Notes: generated by a model not told the origin, from the letters alone. Positions 16,554 through 25,190 are shown, numbered from the stretch's first letter. The stretch: DNA of 35,544 nucleotides from Rubrivivax sp. (GCA_016789865.1 JAEUPC010000189.1:1-35544); one strand, 5' to 3'. Translations and numbers: made by a program.

Positions 16554-18131
16554 ATGAGCAGCCTGTCGGTCACCCAGCCGCTTCGGCGCGCCGCCTTCCG
16601 CGGCCTGCTGGCCGGCGGCCTCATCTACTTCGTCGGCAGCTTCATGCAGGCCATGGCCACGGCCTGGCTGATCGTCGAGCTGGATGGCTCGGCCTTCCTC
16701 GCCGCGCTGGTGCAGACGGCCTCCTTCGGCCCGATGTTCCTGCTGGCCCTGCCGGCCGGTGTGCTGGCCGACACCACCGACCGGCGGCGCCTGCTGCTAG
16801 TGGTGCTGGCGGTGCAGGCGGGCGTGGTGCTGGTGCTCGCCGCGCTGCTGGCGCTGGGCTGGGCCGGCGCCGGCACGCTGCTGGCGCTGACCTTCGTCTG
16901 CGGCTGCTGCACGGCGCTGCTGTCGCCCGGCTGGAACTCGGCCGTCGTCGACACGCTGCCGCGCGAGGAGTTGCCTCAGGCCATCACGCTGATCGGCATC
17001 TCGTACAACGCGGCGCGCGCCATCGGCCCGGCGCTGGCCGGGGCGCTGTACGCGCTGGCCAGCCCGGTGGCCGTGTTCCTCGGTGCTTCGCTGGGCGTGC
17101 TGGCGCTGTGGCAGGCCGTGCGCTGGCATCCGCCGCGGCCGCATCCGCCGTCGCGGCTGCCGGCCGAGCGACTGTGGGGCGGCGTGCTCAGCGCGCTGCG
17201 CTTCGCGCGCCACAGCGACGCCGTGCTGGCCCAGCTCGTGCGTACCGGCGCCTTCGGCGCGGCAGGCGCGGCGCTGTGGGCGCTGCTGCCGGTGATCGGC
17301 CAGCGCCAGCTGGGCCTGGGCGCCACCGGCTTCGGGCTGCTGATGGCCTGCCTGGGTGGCGGCGCCGTGCTGGCCGGCCTGTTCATCGGCCGCTGGCGCC
17401 AGCGCCTCGGGCTGGAGCGGCTGGTGGGCACGGGCACGCTGCTGTTCGCGATGGTGATGCTGGTGGCGGCCTGGAGCCGCTGGAGCGCCCCGGTGTACGC
17501 GGCGTTGTTCGTCGGCGGCGGCTGCTGGATGGGCGTGATGTCGACCTACAACATGGCCACGCAGGCCAGCGCGCCGCGTTGGGTGCGCGCGCGGGCGAAC
17601 GCGCTGCACGTGCTGTGCTCGCTCGGCTCGTTTGCCGTCGGATCGGCGGTCTCGGGAGCGCTGGCGTCCCTGCTGGGTCTGTCTTGGGCGCTGACGCTGG
17701 CGGCGCTGGCGTTGGCCGCCGGGCTGCTGCTCGTGCGGCGCTTTCCGCTGCGCATGAGCGAGCTGGAGGAGGTGACGCAGGCGCCGCTGTCGGAAGACCT
17801 GTTCGTCGCGCACCGCCCCGACCCCGAGGCGGGCCCGGTGTCGGTGGAGTTCGTCTACCGGGTGCAAAGCGATCGTGCCGAGGCCTTCCTCGACGCCGTG
17901 ACGCAGCTGCGCGGCCCGCGCCGCCGCGACGGCGCGACGCTGTGGCGCGTCTACCGCGACCTCGCCGACCCCAGCCGCTTCGTCGAGCGGTTCATCGTCA
18001 CGAGCTGGGCCGACTACCTGCACCAGCGCGCCCGCGCGACGCTGGCCGACCTCGAACTGGAAGCCAGCCTGCTCGAGTACCTGGTCGAGCGCCGGTCGCC
18101 GACGGTGCAGCACTTCATTGCCGAACGCTGA
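16554..18131 (+). CDS. MFS transporter (EntS-like, MFS_3) with C-terminal ABM-like domain
   Basis: A 525-residue protein. Residues about 10-405 are a 12-helix major facilitator of the EntS/MFS_3 type, with 'GVLADTTDRRRLL' as the loop 2-3 motif and 'SPGWNSAVVDTLPREELPQA' typical of this group. The last 100 or so residues (from about 425) are soluble and follow an antibiotic-biosynthesis-monooxygenase-like beta-alpha-beta pattern: 'VSVEFVYRVQ', 'LWRVYRDLADPSRFVERFIV', 'SWADYLHQ'. Family knowledge suggests export of a siderophore or other small molecule; the role of the tail is unknown. The upstream gap (16464-16553) shows no evident promoter, and no Shine-Dalgarno precedes the ATG. The gene converges with the cyclo-ligase gene. 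Confidence 0.86.
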   Translation: MSSLSVTQPLRRAAFRGLLAGGLIYFVGSFMQAMATAWLIVELDGSAFLAALVQTASFGPMFLLALPAGVLADTTDRRRLLLVVLAVQAGVVLVLAALLALGWAGAGTLLALTFVCGCCTALLSPGWNSAVVDTLPREELPQAITLIGISYNAARAIGPALAGALYALASPVAVFLGASLGVLALWQAVRWHPPRPHPPSRLPAERLWGGVLSALRFARHSDAVLAQLVRTGAFGAAGAALWALLPVIGQRQLGLGATGFGLLMACLGGGAVLAGLFIGRWRQRLGLERLVGTGTLLFAMVMLVAAWSRWSAPVYAALFVGGGCWMGVMSTYNMATQASAPRWVRARANALHVLCSLGSFAVGSAVSGALASLLGLSWALTLAALALAAGLLLVRRFPLRMSELEEVTQAPLSEDLFVAHRPDPEAGPVSVEFVYRVQSDRAEAFLDAVTQLRGPRRRDGATLWRVYRDLADPSRFVERFIVTSWADYLHQRARATLADLELEASLLEYLVERRSPTVQHFIAER

Positions 18132-18135
18132 GCAC

Positions 18136-18152
18136 GGCGGCGACGCGCCGCC
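18136..18152. terminator. Hairpin between convergent MFS and cyclo-ligase genes
   Basis: Perfect 7-bp stem GGCGGCG / CGCCGCC with a 3-nt loop, five nt after the MFS stop. There is no T-run on either side. It could stop transcription from either gene. Confidence 0.4.
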
Positions 18153-18190
18153 CCGGGCGGCTGTCTGGACCTGCTGGCGGTACCGCCCAT

Positions 18191-18214
18191 TTCGGCGGCC
18201 TCCACGGCGGCCTC
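18191..18214. repeat. 12-bp tandem duplication at the end of the cyclo-ligase gene
   Basis: Two 12-bp units of the form YWCGGCGGCCTC (18191-18202 and 18203-18214), followed by a partial third; they abut the cyclo-ligase stop codon (18214-18216). The core GGCGGCCTC resembles the GCGGCCTCAT units in the nearby transglycosylase gene. Confidence 0.6.
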
Positions 18215-18807
18215 TACGGCGCTCGCTCCCACGCCGCCCCTTCCTCGGTGAGGATGGCGTCCAGCGGCACGTCGTGCGGCTCGGCGGCCAGCCACGGCAG
18301 GAAACCGTGCGCGTAGGCCAGGCCCACCGTCACCGGGCGCGGGTGCAGGTCGGCCAGCGTGCGGTCGTAGAACCCGCCGCCGTAGCCCAGGCGCAGCCCG
18401 CGCGGGCCGTAGCCCACGCACGGCACCAGCAGCAGCTGCGGGTGGAACTCCTCGGTGCCTTTGGGCTTGGGGATGCCGTAGGCGTCTTCTTCCATCGGGC
18501 AGCCCGGAAACCAGACGTGGAAACGCAGGTGCTTGGTCTCGCGGTCGGCCACCGGCAGCCCGATGCGCCGGCCCTCGTGGGCCTCGCTCCAGCGGTACAG
18601 CGCCGGCAGCGCGTCGAATTCACCCTTGATCGGCCAGTAGGCGCCGATGGTCGACTCGCCGCGGGCCACCAGCCACACGCGCAGCACCTCCTGCAACTGC
18701 ACGGCGCGCCGATGGCGGTCGAGCAGGCCCTGGCGCTCGGCCTGCAGCTGGCGGCGCAGCGCCTTCTTGTCGTGCGAAGGTTCGAAGGAGGGCAGGTCGA
18801 GGGACAT
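18214..18807 (-). CDS. 5-formyltetrahydrofolate cyclo-ligase
   Basis: A 197-residue cytoplasmic enzyme that uses ATP to turn 5-formyl-THF into 5,10-methenyl-THF, returning it to the one-carbon pool. Visible landmarks are the N-terminal 'KKALRRQLQAER', the 'YWPIKGEFD' segment and the signature 'LGYGGGFYDRTLA' near residue 145, followed by 'GLAYAHGF'. The length is normal for the family. The start chosen gives the usual short lead before the first helix; upstream in-frame ATGs would read back across the divergent neighbour. It is divergent from the TfoX-like gene over a 94-bp gap and converges with the MFS gene. The gap is too short for a 6S RNA gene, which accompanies this gene in some proteobacteria. 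Confidence 0.93.
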   Translation of the reverse strand: MSLDLPSFEPSHDKKALRRQLQAERQGLLDRHRRAVQLQEVLRVWLVARGESTIGAYWPIKGEFDALPALYRWSEAHEGRRIGLPVADRETKHLRFHVWFPGCPMEEDAYGIPKPKGTEEFHPQLLLVPCVGYGPRGLRLGYGGGFYDRTLADLHPRPVTVGLAYAHGFLPWLAAEPHDVPLDAILTEEGAAWERAP

Positions 18808-18901
18808 GGCGGCGCTTGGACGGCTGGTATTGTCCGCCCGCCACGCACCCGGCGCACCCCCGCGCCCAATCTGCCCGGCCGCAACCGATATCGGTACACC
18901 C

Positions 18902-19258
18902 ATGGGTCCCGCCTTCGTCGAACACTGCCTGGAGCTGCTCGCCACGCTCGGGCCGGTGCGCTCGCGCCGCATGTTCGGCGGGCATGGCCTGTACGCGCGC
19001 GACCTGTTCGTGGCCCTCATCGCGTTCGACCGCCTGTACCTGAAGGTCGACGCCAGGACCGAAGCGAGCTTCGTCGCGGCCGGTTGCCAGCCCTTCATCT
19101 ACGAGGGCAAGGGCAAGCCGGTGCGCATGAGCTACTGGACCGTGCCCGACGAGGCGATGGAGTCGCCGGCGCTGATGGCGCCGTGGGCGCAGCGGGCCTG
19201 GCAAGCGGCCTCGGCCGCCAAGTCCACGCCCCGGGCCGCCGGCCAGCGGGCCCGATGA
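18902..19258 (+). CDS. TfoX/Sxy N-terminal-domain family protein
   Basis: A 118-residue protein with the TfoX N-terminal domain fold: 'LATLGPVRSRRMFGGHGLYARDLFVALIAFDRLYLK' in two parts, then 'YEGKGKPVRMSYWTVPDE'. The pattern MFGG-hG-Y and the later Y-W-x-VP are the family hallmarks. In gammaproteobacteria full TfoX works with CRP in competence control. Stand-alone N-terminal domains like this one have no established role. The ATG at 18902 is chosen because the conserved domain starts at once; no clear Shine-Dalgarno is visible. The gene is divergent from the cyclo-ligase gene and lies 103 bp before the transglycosylase gene, separated from it by a repeat-rich spacer. Confidence 0.85.
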   Translation: MGPAFVEHCLELLATLGPVRSRRMFGGHGLYARDLFVALIAFDRLYLKVDARTEASFVAAGCQPFIYEGKGKPVRMSYWTVPDEAMESPALMAPWAQRAWQAASAAKSTPRAAGQRAR

Positions 19259-19264
19259 CGACAG

Positions 19265-19310
19265 CCCCGCGGCCCCGCAGCCCTGCGGCTCCGCAGCCCC
19301 GCAGCCCCTC
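19265..19310. repeat. Imperfect CCCGCAG repeat tract in spacer
   Basis: The spacer 19259-19361 contains five or so loose copies of CCCGCAGC/CCCGCGGC, including a CTGCGG / CCGCAG inverted pair at 19283-19296. The stretch after it (19327-19355) is less GC-rich and could contain the transglycosylase promoter, but no clear boxes are seen. Confidence 0.5.
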
Positions 19311-19361
19311 GACCCCGGGGGGCGACGAAACAGTGCGCCTTTCACAGCAGAATTCGACCCC

Positions 19362-21896
19362 ATGCCGCAAGTGCAGATGCCTACAGTGGTCGGCGTGAAG
19401 CGCCGCATCGTCGCCACTTTGGGCCTCGTGCTCGTTGCCGCGGCGATGGCTGCGCCCCCGCGTGCGGTGCGCGCGCAGAACGGCGGCAGCCTTGCGGCGC
19501 CGGGCGACGACCCGGTGGTGCAGGCGCGCGAGGCCTTTCGCGCCAAGGACCGCCACCAGCTCTTCGCGTTGCGCCAGGCGGCCGCGATGCAAGACCACCC
19601 GCTCGCCTCGTGGGTGGAGTACTGGGAGCTGGCGGTGCGCCTGGCCGATGCACAGCCGGCCGACTTCGACGCCTTCGCTGCCCGCTGGCGGGGCACCTAT
19701 GTCGAAGACCGGTTGCGCAACGACTGGCTGCTCGAACTTGGCCGCCGCCGCGACTGGGCGACGCTGCGCACCGAGTTCCCGCGCTTTCGCATGAACGACG
19801 ACCGCGAGGTCACGTGTTTCTCACTGCTGGCCGCGCATCAGCACGGCGGCGCACTTGCCGGCGCGGCGGCGGGTGGCGGCGCTTTGGCGGCTTCGGCGGT
19901 CCCATCAATCGCCCCCACGGCGGCCCCCACGGCGGCCCCCACAGCGGCCTCATCAGCGGCCTCATCAGCGGCCTCATCGGGGGCCTCATCGGGGGCCCCA
20001 ACCGCCGCCGCCGCTGCGAGCGCCGGCACCGCGCCCGCCGGAGCACTTCCTGCCGCCGCAGCTCCCGCGCCCGCGGCCCCGGTGCCCGCACCCGCTGCGC
20101 CCCCCGCCCCCGATCTGCGCGGCGCCGCCCGCGTGGCCTGGCTCGCGCAGCGCGAGCCCGACGACGGCTGCTCGCTGCTCGCGCAGACGCTGTTCGAGCA
20201 GCGCGTGTTCGGTGCCACCGAGCTGTGGCAGGGGCTGCGCGCCGCCACCGAGCTCAACCGGCCGCGGCTGGCGCGCGAGCGCGCGGCGTTCGTCGATGCC
20301 CAACTGGCCGCGCAGGTGGACGCGTTGTTCAAGGACCCCGGCCGCTTCCTGCGCGAGCGGCGCGGCACGCGCACCGAAGCCGGCCACGGGCTGGCCGTGC
20401 TGGCGCTGTGGCGGCTGGCGGCGGCCGACCCCGACCTCGCCTTCACCCACCTCGAACAGCACGAGGCAACCCGCCTGCCCGCGCTGGAGCTGGCTCGCGC
20501 CTGGGGTGGTGTGGCCCGCCACGCGGCGCTCAAGCAGCATCTGCGTGCCGCCGATTTCGCCCGTCGCGCCTTCGCCGCCTGGGACAAGGCCGTGGGCCGA
20601 GGCCGCCCGTCGATGGCCGCCGGCTCCGCTGAGGGCACCGAGGGCGGCACGGCCGCGCCGCCGGTTGTCGGCGTGCACGAAGCACCGTTCAGCGACGAGA
20701 CGCTCGCCTGGATGGTCCGCGCGGCGCTGCGCGGGCCGGCCACCGACAAGGCGCGCTGGACCCTCGTGCAGCGCGCCGTCGAGGAGATGAGCGCGGCCGA
20801 GCAGCGCGACGCAGCCTGGGTGTACTGGCGCGCCCGCGCGCTGCGCGGCAATGCCGCACCCGGCGCAGAAGGCGAAGGCGCACGCAGCCTTGCGCGGCTG
20901 AAGCTGGAGGCGATTGCCGGGCCGCTGGGCTTCTACCCGCAGCTGGCGCTGGAAGACCTCGGCCGCCGGATCGCCCTGCCCGCTGCGCCGGTGCCGCTGG
21001 TGGACGCCGAGCGTGAGCCGCTGCGCCAGCACGCCGGCCTGAAGCGCGCCCTGCGGCTGATGGCGCTGGGCTTGCGCGCCGAGGGCGTGCGCGAGTGGAA
21101 CTACTCGCTGCGCGGCATGAACGATCGCGAGCTGATGGCCGCCGCCGCACTGGCTTGCGAGCGCGAGATCTGGGACCGCTGCATCAACACCAGCGAACGC
21201 ACGCGCGATGTGGCCGACGTGACGCAGCGCTACCCGTTGCCGTTCCGCGACGCCGTGCTCGCACAGGCGCGCGACACCGGCCTCGACCCGGCCTACGTGT
21301 TCGGCCTCATCCGCCAGGAATCGCGCTTCATCCTCGACGCCCGCTCGCACGTGGGCGCCTCGGGCCTGATGCAGCTGATGCCGGCCACGGCACGCTGGAC
21401 GGCGCGGCGCGTCGGCCTGGCCGACTGGCGACCCGACCAGGTCACCGACCGCGACACCAACCTGCTGCTGGGCACCACCTACCTCAAGCTCGTGCTCGAA
21501 GAGTTCGGCGGCACGCAGGCCATGGGCGCAGCGGCCTACAACGCCGGCCCGGCCCGGCCCCGCCGCTGGCGGGAGGGCGCCACGGTGGAACCGGCCGCGT
21601 GGATCGAAGGCATTCCGTTCAACGAGACGCGCGACTACGTCAAGAAGGTGCTGGCCAACGCGGTGGTCTACGCGGCGCGGCTCGGGCCCGCGGCGGGTGC
21701 CGGCGCCGTGGCGGGCGCGGGCAGCGCCGGCCCGGCTGCGGCGGGTTCCGGCGCGGCACCCGCTGTGGCGCCTCCCGCCGTCGCATGGGTGGCGGCCGCG
21801 CCGCGGCCGAGCGCGGTGAGCCTCAAGGCGCGCCTCGGCGGGCCGATCGGTCCGCGCGACGCCGGCGCCCCGGCGGAGAACCGCGACCTGCCTTGA
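19362..21896 (+). CDS. slt: Soluble lytic murein transglycosylase with a repeat-encoded Ala/Pro/Ser insert
   Basis: An 844-residue periplasmic enzyme that cleaves peptidoglycan glycan strands to 1,6-anhydro products. A signal sequence follows 'VKRR' and ends near 'VRAQ' (about residue 38). A long alpha-helical superhelix leads to the catalytic SLT domain: 'FGLIRQESRF' with catalytic Glu653, then 'GASGLMQLMPATA', 'LLLGTTYLK' and 'AAYNAGPARPRRW'. Residues about 166-250 are a low-complexity insert (APTA, ASSA, ASSG units) absent from E. coli Slt, which has about 645 residues. The C-terminal 90 residues are also Ala/Pro-rich. ATG 19377 or GTG 19395 could be the true start. It leads a group with the NDUFA9-like, GST and cca genes. 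Confidence 0.9.
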   Translation: MPQVQMPTVVGVKRRIVATLGLVLVAAAMAAPPRAVRAQNGGSLAAPGDDPVVQAREAFRAKDRHQLFALRQAAAMQDHPLASWVEYWELAVRLADAQPADFDAFAARWRGTYVEDRLRNDWLLELGRRRDWATLRTEFPRFRMNDDREVTCFSLLAAHQHGGALAGAAAGGGALAASAVPSIAPTAAPTAAPTAASSAASSAASSGASSGAPTAAAAASAGTAPAGALPAAAAPAPAAPVPAPAAPPAPDLRGAARVAWLAQREPDDGCSLLAQTLFEQRVFGATELWQGLRAATELNRPRLARERAAFVDAQLAAQVDALFKDPGRFLRERRGTRTEAGHGLAVLALWRLAAADPDLAFTHLEQHEATRLPALELARAWGGVARHAALKQHLRAADFARRAFAAWDKAVGRGRPSMAAGSAEGTEGGTAAPPVVGVHEAPFSDETLAWMVRAALRGPATDKARWTLVQRAVEEMSAAEQRDAAWVYWRARALRGNAAPGAEGEGARSLARLKLEAIAGPLGFYPQLALEDLGRRIALPAAPVPLVDAEREPLRQHAGLKRALRLMALGLRAEGVREWNYSLRGMNDRELMAAAALACEREIWDRCINTSERTRDVADVTQRYPLPFRDAVLAQARDTGLDPAYVFGLIRQESRFILDARSHVGASGLMQLMPATARWTARRVGLADWRPDQVTDRDTNLLLGTTYLKLVLEEFGGTQAMGAAAYNAGPARPRRWREGATVEPAAWIEGIPFNETRDYVKKVLANAVVYAARLGPAAGAGAVAGAGSAGPAAAGSGAAPAVAPPAVAWVAAAPRPSAVSLKARLGGPIGPRDAGAPAENRDLP
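19909..20004. repeat. Eight 12-bp tandem units inside the transglycosylase gene
   Basis: Eight successive 12-bp units cover 96 bp in frame. Units 1-3 are of the type CGGCCCCCACGG, units 4-7 of the type CGGCCTCATCAG, and unit 8 returns to the first type in decayed form. Translated, they give tetrapeptides APTA, ASSA and ASSG. Copy number changes would leave the frame intact. Confidence 0.9.
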
Positions 21897-22012
21897 CCGG
21901 CCCCGCCGGACAGGCTCGCGGCCGCCGATCGCAGCGCCCGGGCGACCAGACCCCAGCCCGTGGGGCGCCCGGTTCTACACTGGCGCCGCAGCATGGCGTC
22001 GACATCACACCG

Positions 22013-22963
22013 ATGAACAAGATCCTGGTACTTGGGGGCAGCGGCTTCGTCGGCCGCTCGGTCTGCGAGCGGCTGGTGCGCCATGGGCTCGCGCCCGTCG
22101 TGCCGACCCGAAGGCTGGCCCACGCGGCGCACCTGCGCACGCTGCCCGGCGTGGAGCTGGTGCAGGCCGGCGTGCACGATGCGGCCAGCCTGGCGGCGCT
22201 GGCGCGAGGGTGCGACGCGGTGATCAACCTGGTGGCCATCCTGCACGGCACGCCGGCGCAATTCGACACCGTGCATCGCGCGTTGCCCGAAGCGCTCACG
22301 CGCGCCATGCACGGCGCCGGCGTGCGCCGCCTCGTGCACGTCAGCGCGCTGGGCGTGGCACCCTATGCACCGTCGCACTACCTGCGCAGCAAGGCCGCCG
22401 GCGAGGCGGCGCTGCGGGCCGGCGGCCTGGCGCTGACCATCCTGCGGCCGTCGGTCATCTTCGGCGCGCACGACCGGCTGCTCAACCTGTTCGCCGCGCT
22501 GCAGGCGGTGGCACCGGTAGTGCCGCTGGCCGCCAGCCACGTGCACTTCCAGCCAGTGTGGGTGGAAGACGTCGCCGAGGCGGTGGTGCGCACGCTGGCC
22601 GATGCGCGCTGGGCGGCGGTGGGCGAGGGCCGCACCATCGAGTGCGCCGGCCCGCAGGTGCTGCCGCTGGGGGAGATCGTGCGCCTGGCCGGGCGCCTCG
22701 CAGGCCGTGAGCGCCCGCAGATCGCGCTGCCTGATTGGACGGCGCGGGCGCAGGCCTTCGTGCTGGAGCGGCTGCCCGGTGTGCCGCTGATGTCGCGCGA
22801 CAACCTCGATTCGATGAAGGTGCCCAGCGTGGCCAGCGGGCGGCTGCCGGGCCTGGTGGACCTGGGCATCACGCCGGCGGCGATCGGCGCTGTGGCGCCG
22901 GGCTACCTCGCGCCCGGACAAGGGGTGGCCCGCCTGGACGGCTGGCGGGCACTGCATCGCTGA
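22013..22963 (+). CDS. Complex I NDUFA9-subunit-like NAD(P)-binding protein
   Basis: A 316-residue atypical/extended short-chain dehydrogenase of the NDUFA9-like group. The N-terminal Rossmann motif 'ILVLGGSGFVGRSV' begins at residue 4. 'AVINLVAIL', 'RLVHVSALG', 'YLRSKAAGE' and 'LTILRPSVIFG' follow in family order, with Y-x3-K present as 'YLRSK'. Bacterial members are unassigned; the mitochondrial relative is a complex I accessory subunit. The ATG at 22013 starts directly at the nucleotide-binding strand. It follows slt by 116 bp and precedes the GST and cca genes, an arrangement I recall from other Burkholderiales. A small GCATCG/CGATGC hairpin at 22974-22988 lies just after its stop. Confidence 0.88.
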   Translation: MNKILVLGGSGFVGRSVCERLVRHGLAPVVPTRRLAHAAHLRTLPGVELVQAGVHDAASLAALARGCDAVINLVAILHGTPAQFDTVHRALPEALTRAMHGAGVRRLVHVSALGVAPYAPSHYLRSKAAGEAALRAGGLALTILRPSVIFGAHDRLLNLFAALQAVAPVVPLAASHVHFQPVWVEDVAEAVVRTLADARWAAVGEGRTIECAGPQVLPLGEIVRLAGRLAGRERPQIALPDWTARAQAFVLERLPGVPLMSRDNLDSMKVPSVASGRLPGLVDLGITPAAIGAVAPGYLAPGQGVARLDGWRALHR

Positions 22964-23077
22964 TGCGCGCGCCGCATCGTGCCGATGCAACATCGTGATC
23001 CCGCTGCCTTTCGGCATGGCCCGGCATCGGCGGCCTGACCACACCGCGGCCAAGGCCGCAAGAAGGAACCGCACACC

Positions 23078-23773
23078 ATGCAACTCGTGATCGCCAACAA
23101 GAACTACTCCTCGTGGTCGATGCGCCCGTGGGTGCTGATGCGGGGCCTGGGCATCGACTTCGAGGAACGCAAGCTGAGCTTCATGCTCGGCCTGGGGACC
23201 GGCGGCTTTCGCGCCGCGATGCTGCCCATCAGCCCGGCCGGGCGCGTGCCCGCGCTGATCGACGGCGACCTTGTCGTCTGGGACAGCCTGGCCATCGCCG
23301 AGTACCTGCATGAGCGCTTCCCCGACCAGGGCGTGTGGCCCACCGACCGCGCCGCACGTGCGCGCGCGCGCTCGATCTGCGCCGAGATGCACGCCGGCTT
23401 CGGCGCGTTGCGCCAGCATTGCCCGATGAACGTCGAGGCCTCGATGCCCGAGGTCGGCGCCCGGGTGCTGCGCGAGCAGCCGCAGGTGCAGCGCGACCTC
23501 GAGCGCATCGACCGCATGTGGAGCGACGCGCTGGCCGCCGCCGCGCCCGGTGGCCGCGGCGGGCCGTTCCTGTTCGGCGCCTTCGGCGCCGCCGACGCCT
23601 ACTACGCGCCGGTGGCACTGCGCGTGCGCACCTACGGCCTGCCGCTGTCCGGGCCGGCGGCCGACTACGCCCAGCGCCTGCTGGCGGCACCCGGCCCGGC
23701 GGCGTGGATCGCCGATGCGCTGCAGGAGCACGAGTTCGTGCCCGAGGACGAACCGTACCGCACGCGGCGCTGA
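23078..23773 (+). CDS. Glutathione S-transferase family protein
   Basis: A 231-residue protein with the N-terminal thioredoxin-like GST domain: 'LVIANKNYSSWSMRPW' carries the candidate active-site Ser/Tyr group near residues 10-15. 'GRVPALIDGDLVVWDSLAIAEYL' is the glutathione-binding cis-Pro and ESxAI-like region (here DSLAI), and 'GAFGAADAYYAPV' is the C-terminal N-capping box. GAAGGA lies about 10 nt before the ATG. The natural substrate cannot be inferred. It sits between the NDUFA9-like gene and cca in the same direction. Confidence 0.92.
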   Translation: MQLVIANKNYSSWSMRPWVLMRGLGIDFEERKLSFMLGLGTGGFRAAMLPISPAGRVPALIDGDLVVWDSLAIAEYLHERFPDQGVWPTDRAARARARSICAEMHAGFGALRQHCPMNVEASMPEVGARVLREQPQVQRDLERIDRMWSDALAAAAPGGRGGPFLFGAFGAADAYYAPVALRVRTYGLPLSGPAADYAQRLLAAPGPAAWIADALQEHEFVPEDEPYRTRR

Positions 23774-23824
23774 CCGGCCGGCGCGCAGGCCGCGCGGCCA
23801 GCCCGGGCTGCGCGTGCGCCGTGG

Positions 23825-23855
23825 GCTGCCCGCGTGCTAGAACCACGCGGGCTGC
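23825..23855 (+). terminator. Strong hairpin between GST and cca genes
   Basis: A 9-bp perfect stem GCCCGCGTG / CACGCGGGC (23828-23836 with 23844-23852) encloses a 7-nt loop and extends two more pairs past one T-T mismatch. It begins about 52 nt after the GST stop. No T-run follows. Downstream, the 10-bp unit CCGGCCCAGG is repeated twice at 23891-23910. Confidence 0.45.
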
Positions 23856-23939
23856 AAGGCCGCCACGCGAGCTCCGAGCCGGATCGCGACCCGGCCCAGG
23901 CCGGCCCAGGCCGGCGGCCATCGCGGCATCATTGCCGGC

Positions 23940-25145
23940 ATGCAGCTGTACATCGTCGGCGGCGCCGTGCGCGACCGCCTGCTCGGCGAGCCGGTCAGCG
24001 ACCGCGACTGGGTGGCCGTGGGCACCACGCCCGAAGAGCTGCTGGCGCTGGGCTACAAGCCGGTGGGCAAGGACTTTCCGGTCTTCCTGCACCCCACCAC
24101 CGGCGAGGAGGTGGCGCTGGCGCGCACCGAGCGCAAGAGCGGACGCGGCTACCACGGCTTCACCTTCCACGCCGCGCCCGAGGTGACGCTGGAGCAGGAC
24201 CTCGCGCGGCGCGACCTGACCATCAACGCGATGGCCGAGGCCGCCGACGGCACGCTGATAGACCCCTTCGGCGGCCGGCACGACCTGGCCGGCGGCGTGC
24301 TGCGCCATGTCTCGCCGGCGTTTGCCGAAGACCCGGTGCGGCTGCTGCGGCTGGCGCGCTTCGCGGCGCGCTGGCCGCACTTCACCGTGGCGCCCGAGAC
24401 CGAGGCGCTGCTGGCGCAACTCGTGCAGGCCGGCGAGGTGGACGCGCTGGTGCCCGAGCGTGTGTGGCAGGAGCTGGCCCGCGGCCTGATGGCGCGGCGG
24501 CCCAGCCGCATGTTCGAGGTGCTGCGCGGCTGCGGTGCACTGGCGCGGCTGCTGCCCGAGCCGCGGCTGGACGCCGCGGCGCTGGCGCAGGTGGACGCCG
24601 CTGCGGCAGCCGGCGCCGCGCTGGCGGTGCGGTTCGCGCTCTTGGGCTGGGCCGAGGAAGGCGAGGCCGGCGCGAGCCCGGCGGTGGCCCGTGCCGCCCA
24701 ACGCCTGCGGGTGCCCACCGAGGTGCGCGAATTGGCACAGCTGTTCGCGCGCGAGGGCGAGAGGCTGGCCGCCTGGCGCCCCGCCGGGCCGCGGCACGAC
24801 GCGCAGGCCGATGCCGTGCTCGCGCTGCTGGAGCGCTGCGACGCGTTCCGGCAGCCGCAACGATTCCGGGCACTGCTCGAAGCCGCCCGCTGGTCACAGC
24901 CGCTGGGTGGCGGGCCGGCGCGGGGCACGCCGGGTGGCGGACCGGCGCGGGGCACGCCGGGTGCTGCCGCCGAAGCGATCGACACCCTGGGCCGGTTGCA
25001 CGCGGCCGCGGCCGGCGCCGACACGGCAACGGCCGCGCAACGGGCACTGGACTCGGGCGCCCGCGGTCCCAAGGTCGGCCAGGCGGTGCAGCAGGCACGC
25101 CTGGCGGCGCTGCGGGCCGCCTGGCCTGCTGCGAGACAAGCGTGA
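23940..25145 (+). CDS. cca: CCA-adding tRNA nucleotidyltransferase
   Basis: A 401-residue class II CCA-adding enzyme that builds or repairs the 3' CCA end of tRNAs. Motif A is '[11 protein letters not shown]' followed by S-D21-R-D23-W, whose two aspartates bind the metal. '[10 protein letters not shown]' and '[16 protein letters not shown]' are the next conserved blocks. E. coli Cca (412 residues) carries an HD phosphohydrolase domain with HxxxHD after the 'VLRxCGAL' segment. Here that segment runs straight into Ala-rich sequence with no such motif, so 2',3'-phosphatase activity is unlikely. A 9-residue duplication (GGGPARGTP twice) lies near residue 325. The start has no strong Shine-Dalgarno but begins right at motif A, as in homologues. 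Confidence 0.92.
   Translation: MQLYIVGGAVRDRLLGEPVSDRDWVAVGTTPEELLALGYKPVGKDFPVFLHPTTGEEVALARTERKSGRGYHGFTFHAAPEVTLEQDLARRDLTINAMAEAADGTLIDPFGGRHDLAGGVLRHVSPAFAEDPVRLLRLARFAARWPHFTVAPETEALLAQLVQAGEVDALVPERVWQELARGLMARRPSRMFEVLRGCGALARLLPEPRLDAAALAQVDAAAAAGAALAVRFALLGWAEEGEAGASPAVARAAQRLRVPTEVRELAQLFAREGERLAAWRPAGPRHDAQADAVLALLERCDAFRQPQRFRALLEAARWSQPLGGGPARGTPGGGPARGTPGAAAEAIDTLGRLHAAAAGADTATAAQRALDSGARGPKVGQAVQQARLAALRAAWPAARQA
24905..24958. repeat. 27-bp tandem duplication inside cca
   Basis: Two adjacent 27-bp copies (24905-24931 and 24932-24958) differ at one base and encode GGGPARGTP twice. The duplication is in frame in the C-terminal region where the HD domain has been lost. Confidence 0.92.
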
Positions 25146-25163
25146 CAAGATGGCCCTGCGCCG

Positions 25164-25190
25164 CGCGCACATCGCGCACATCGCGCACGC
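25164..25190. repeat. 9-bp tandem repeat after cca
   Basis: CGCGCACAT twice and CGCGCACGC once, followed by two more decayed 9-mers up to about 25208. It fills the 103-bp gap between cca and the zinc-ribbon gene. If read from the ATG at 25150 it would encode a His-rich AHI repeat. Confidence 0.7.

Noticed and set aside
18808-18901. Possible 6S RNA next to the 5-formyl-THF cyclo-ligase gene
   Set aside because: The divergent gap is only 94 bp, too short for 6S RNA (about 180 nt), and no fitting long hairpin is seen.
19909-20004. CRISPR-like array
   Set aside because: The 12-bp units are head to tail without spacers and lie in frame within a coding region.
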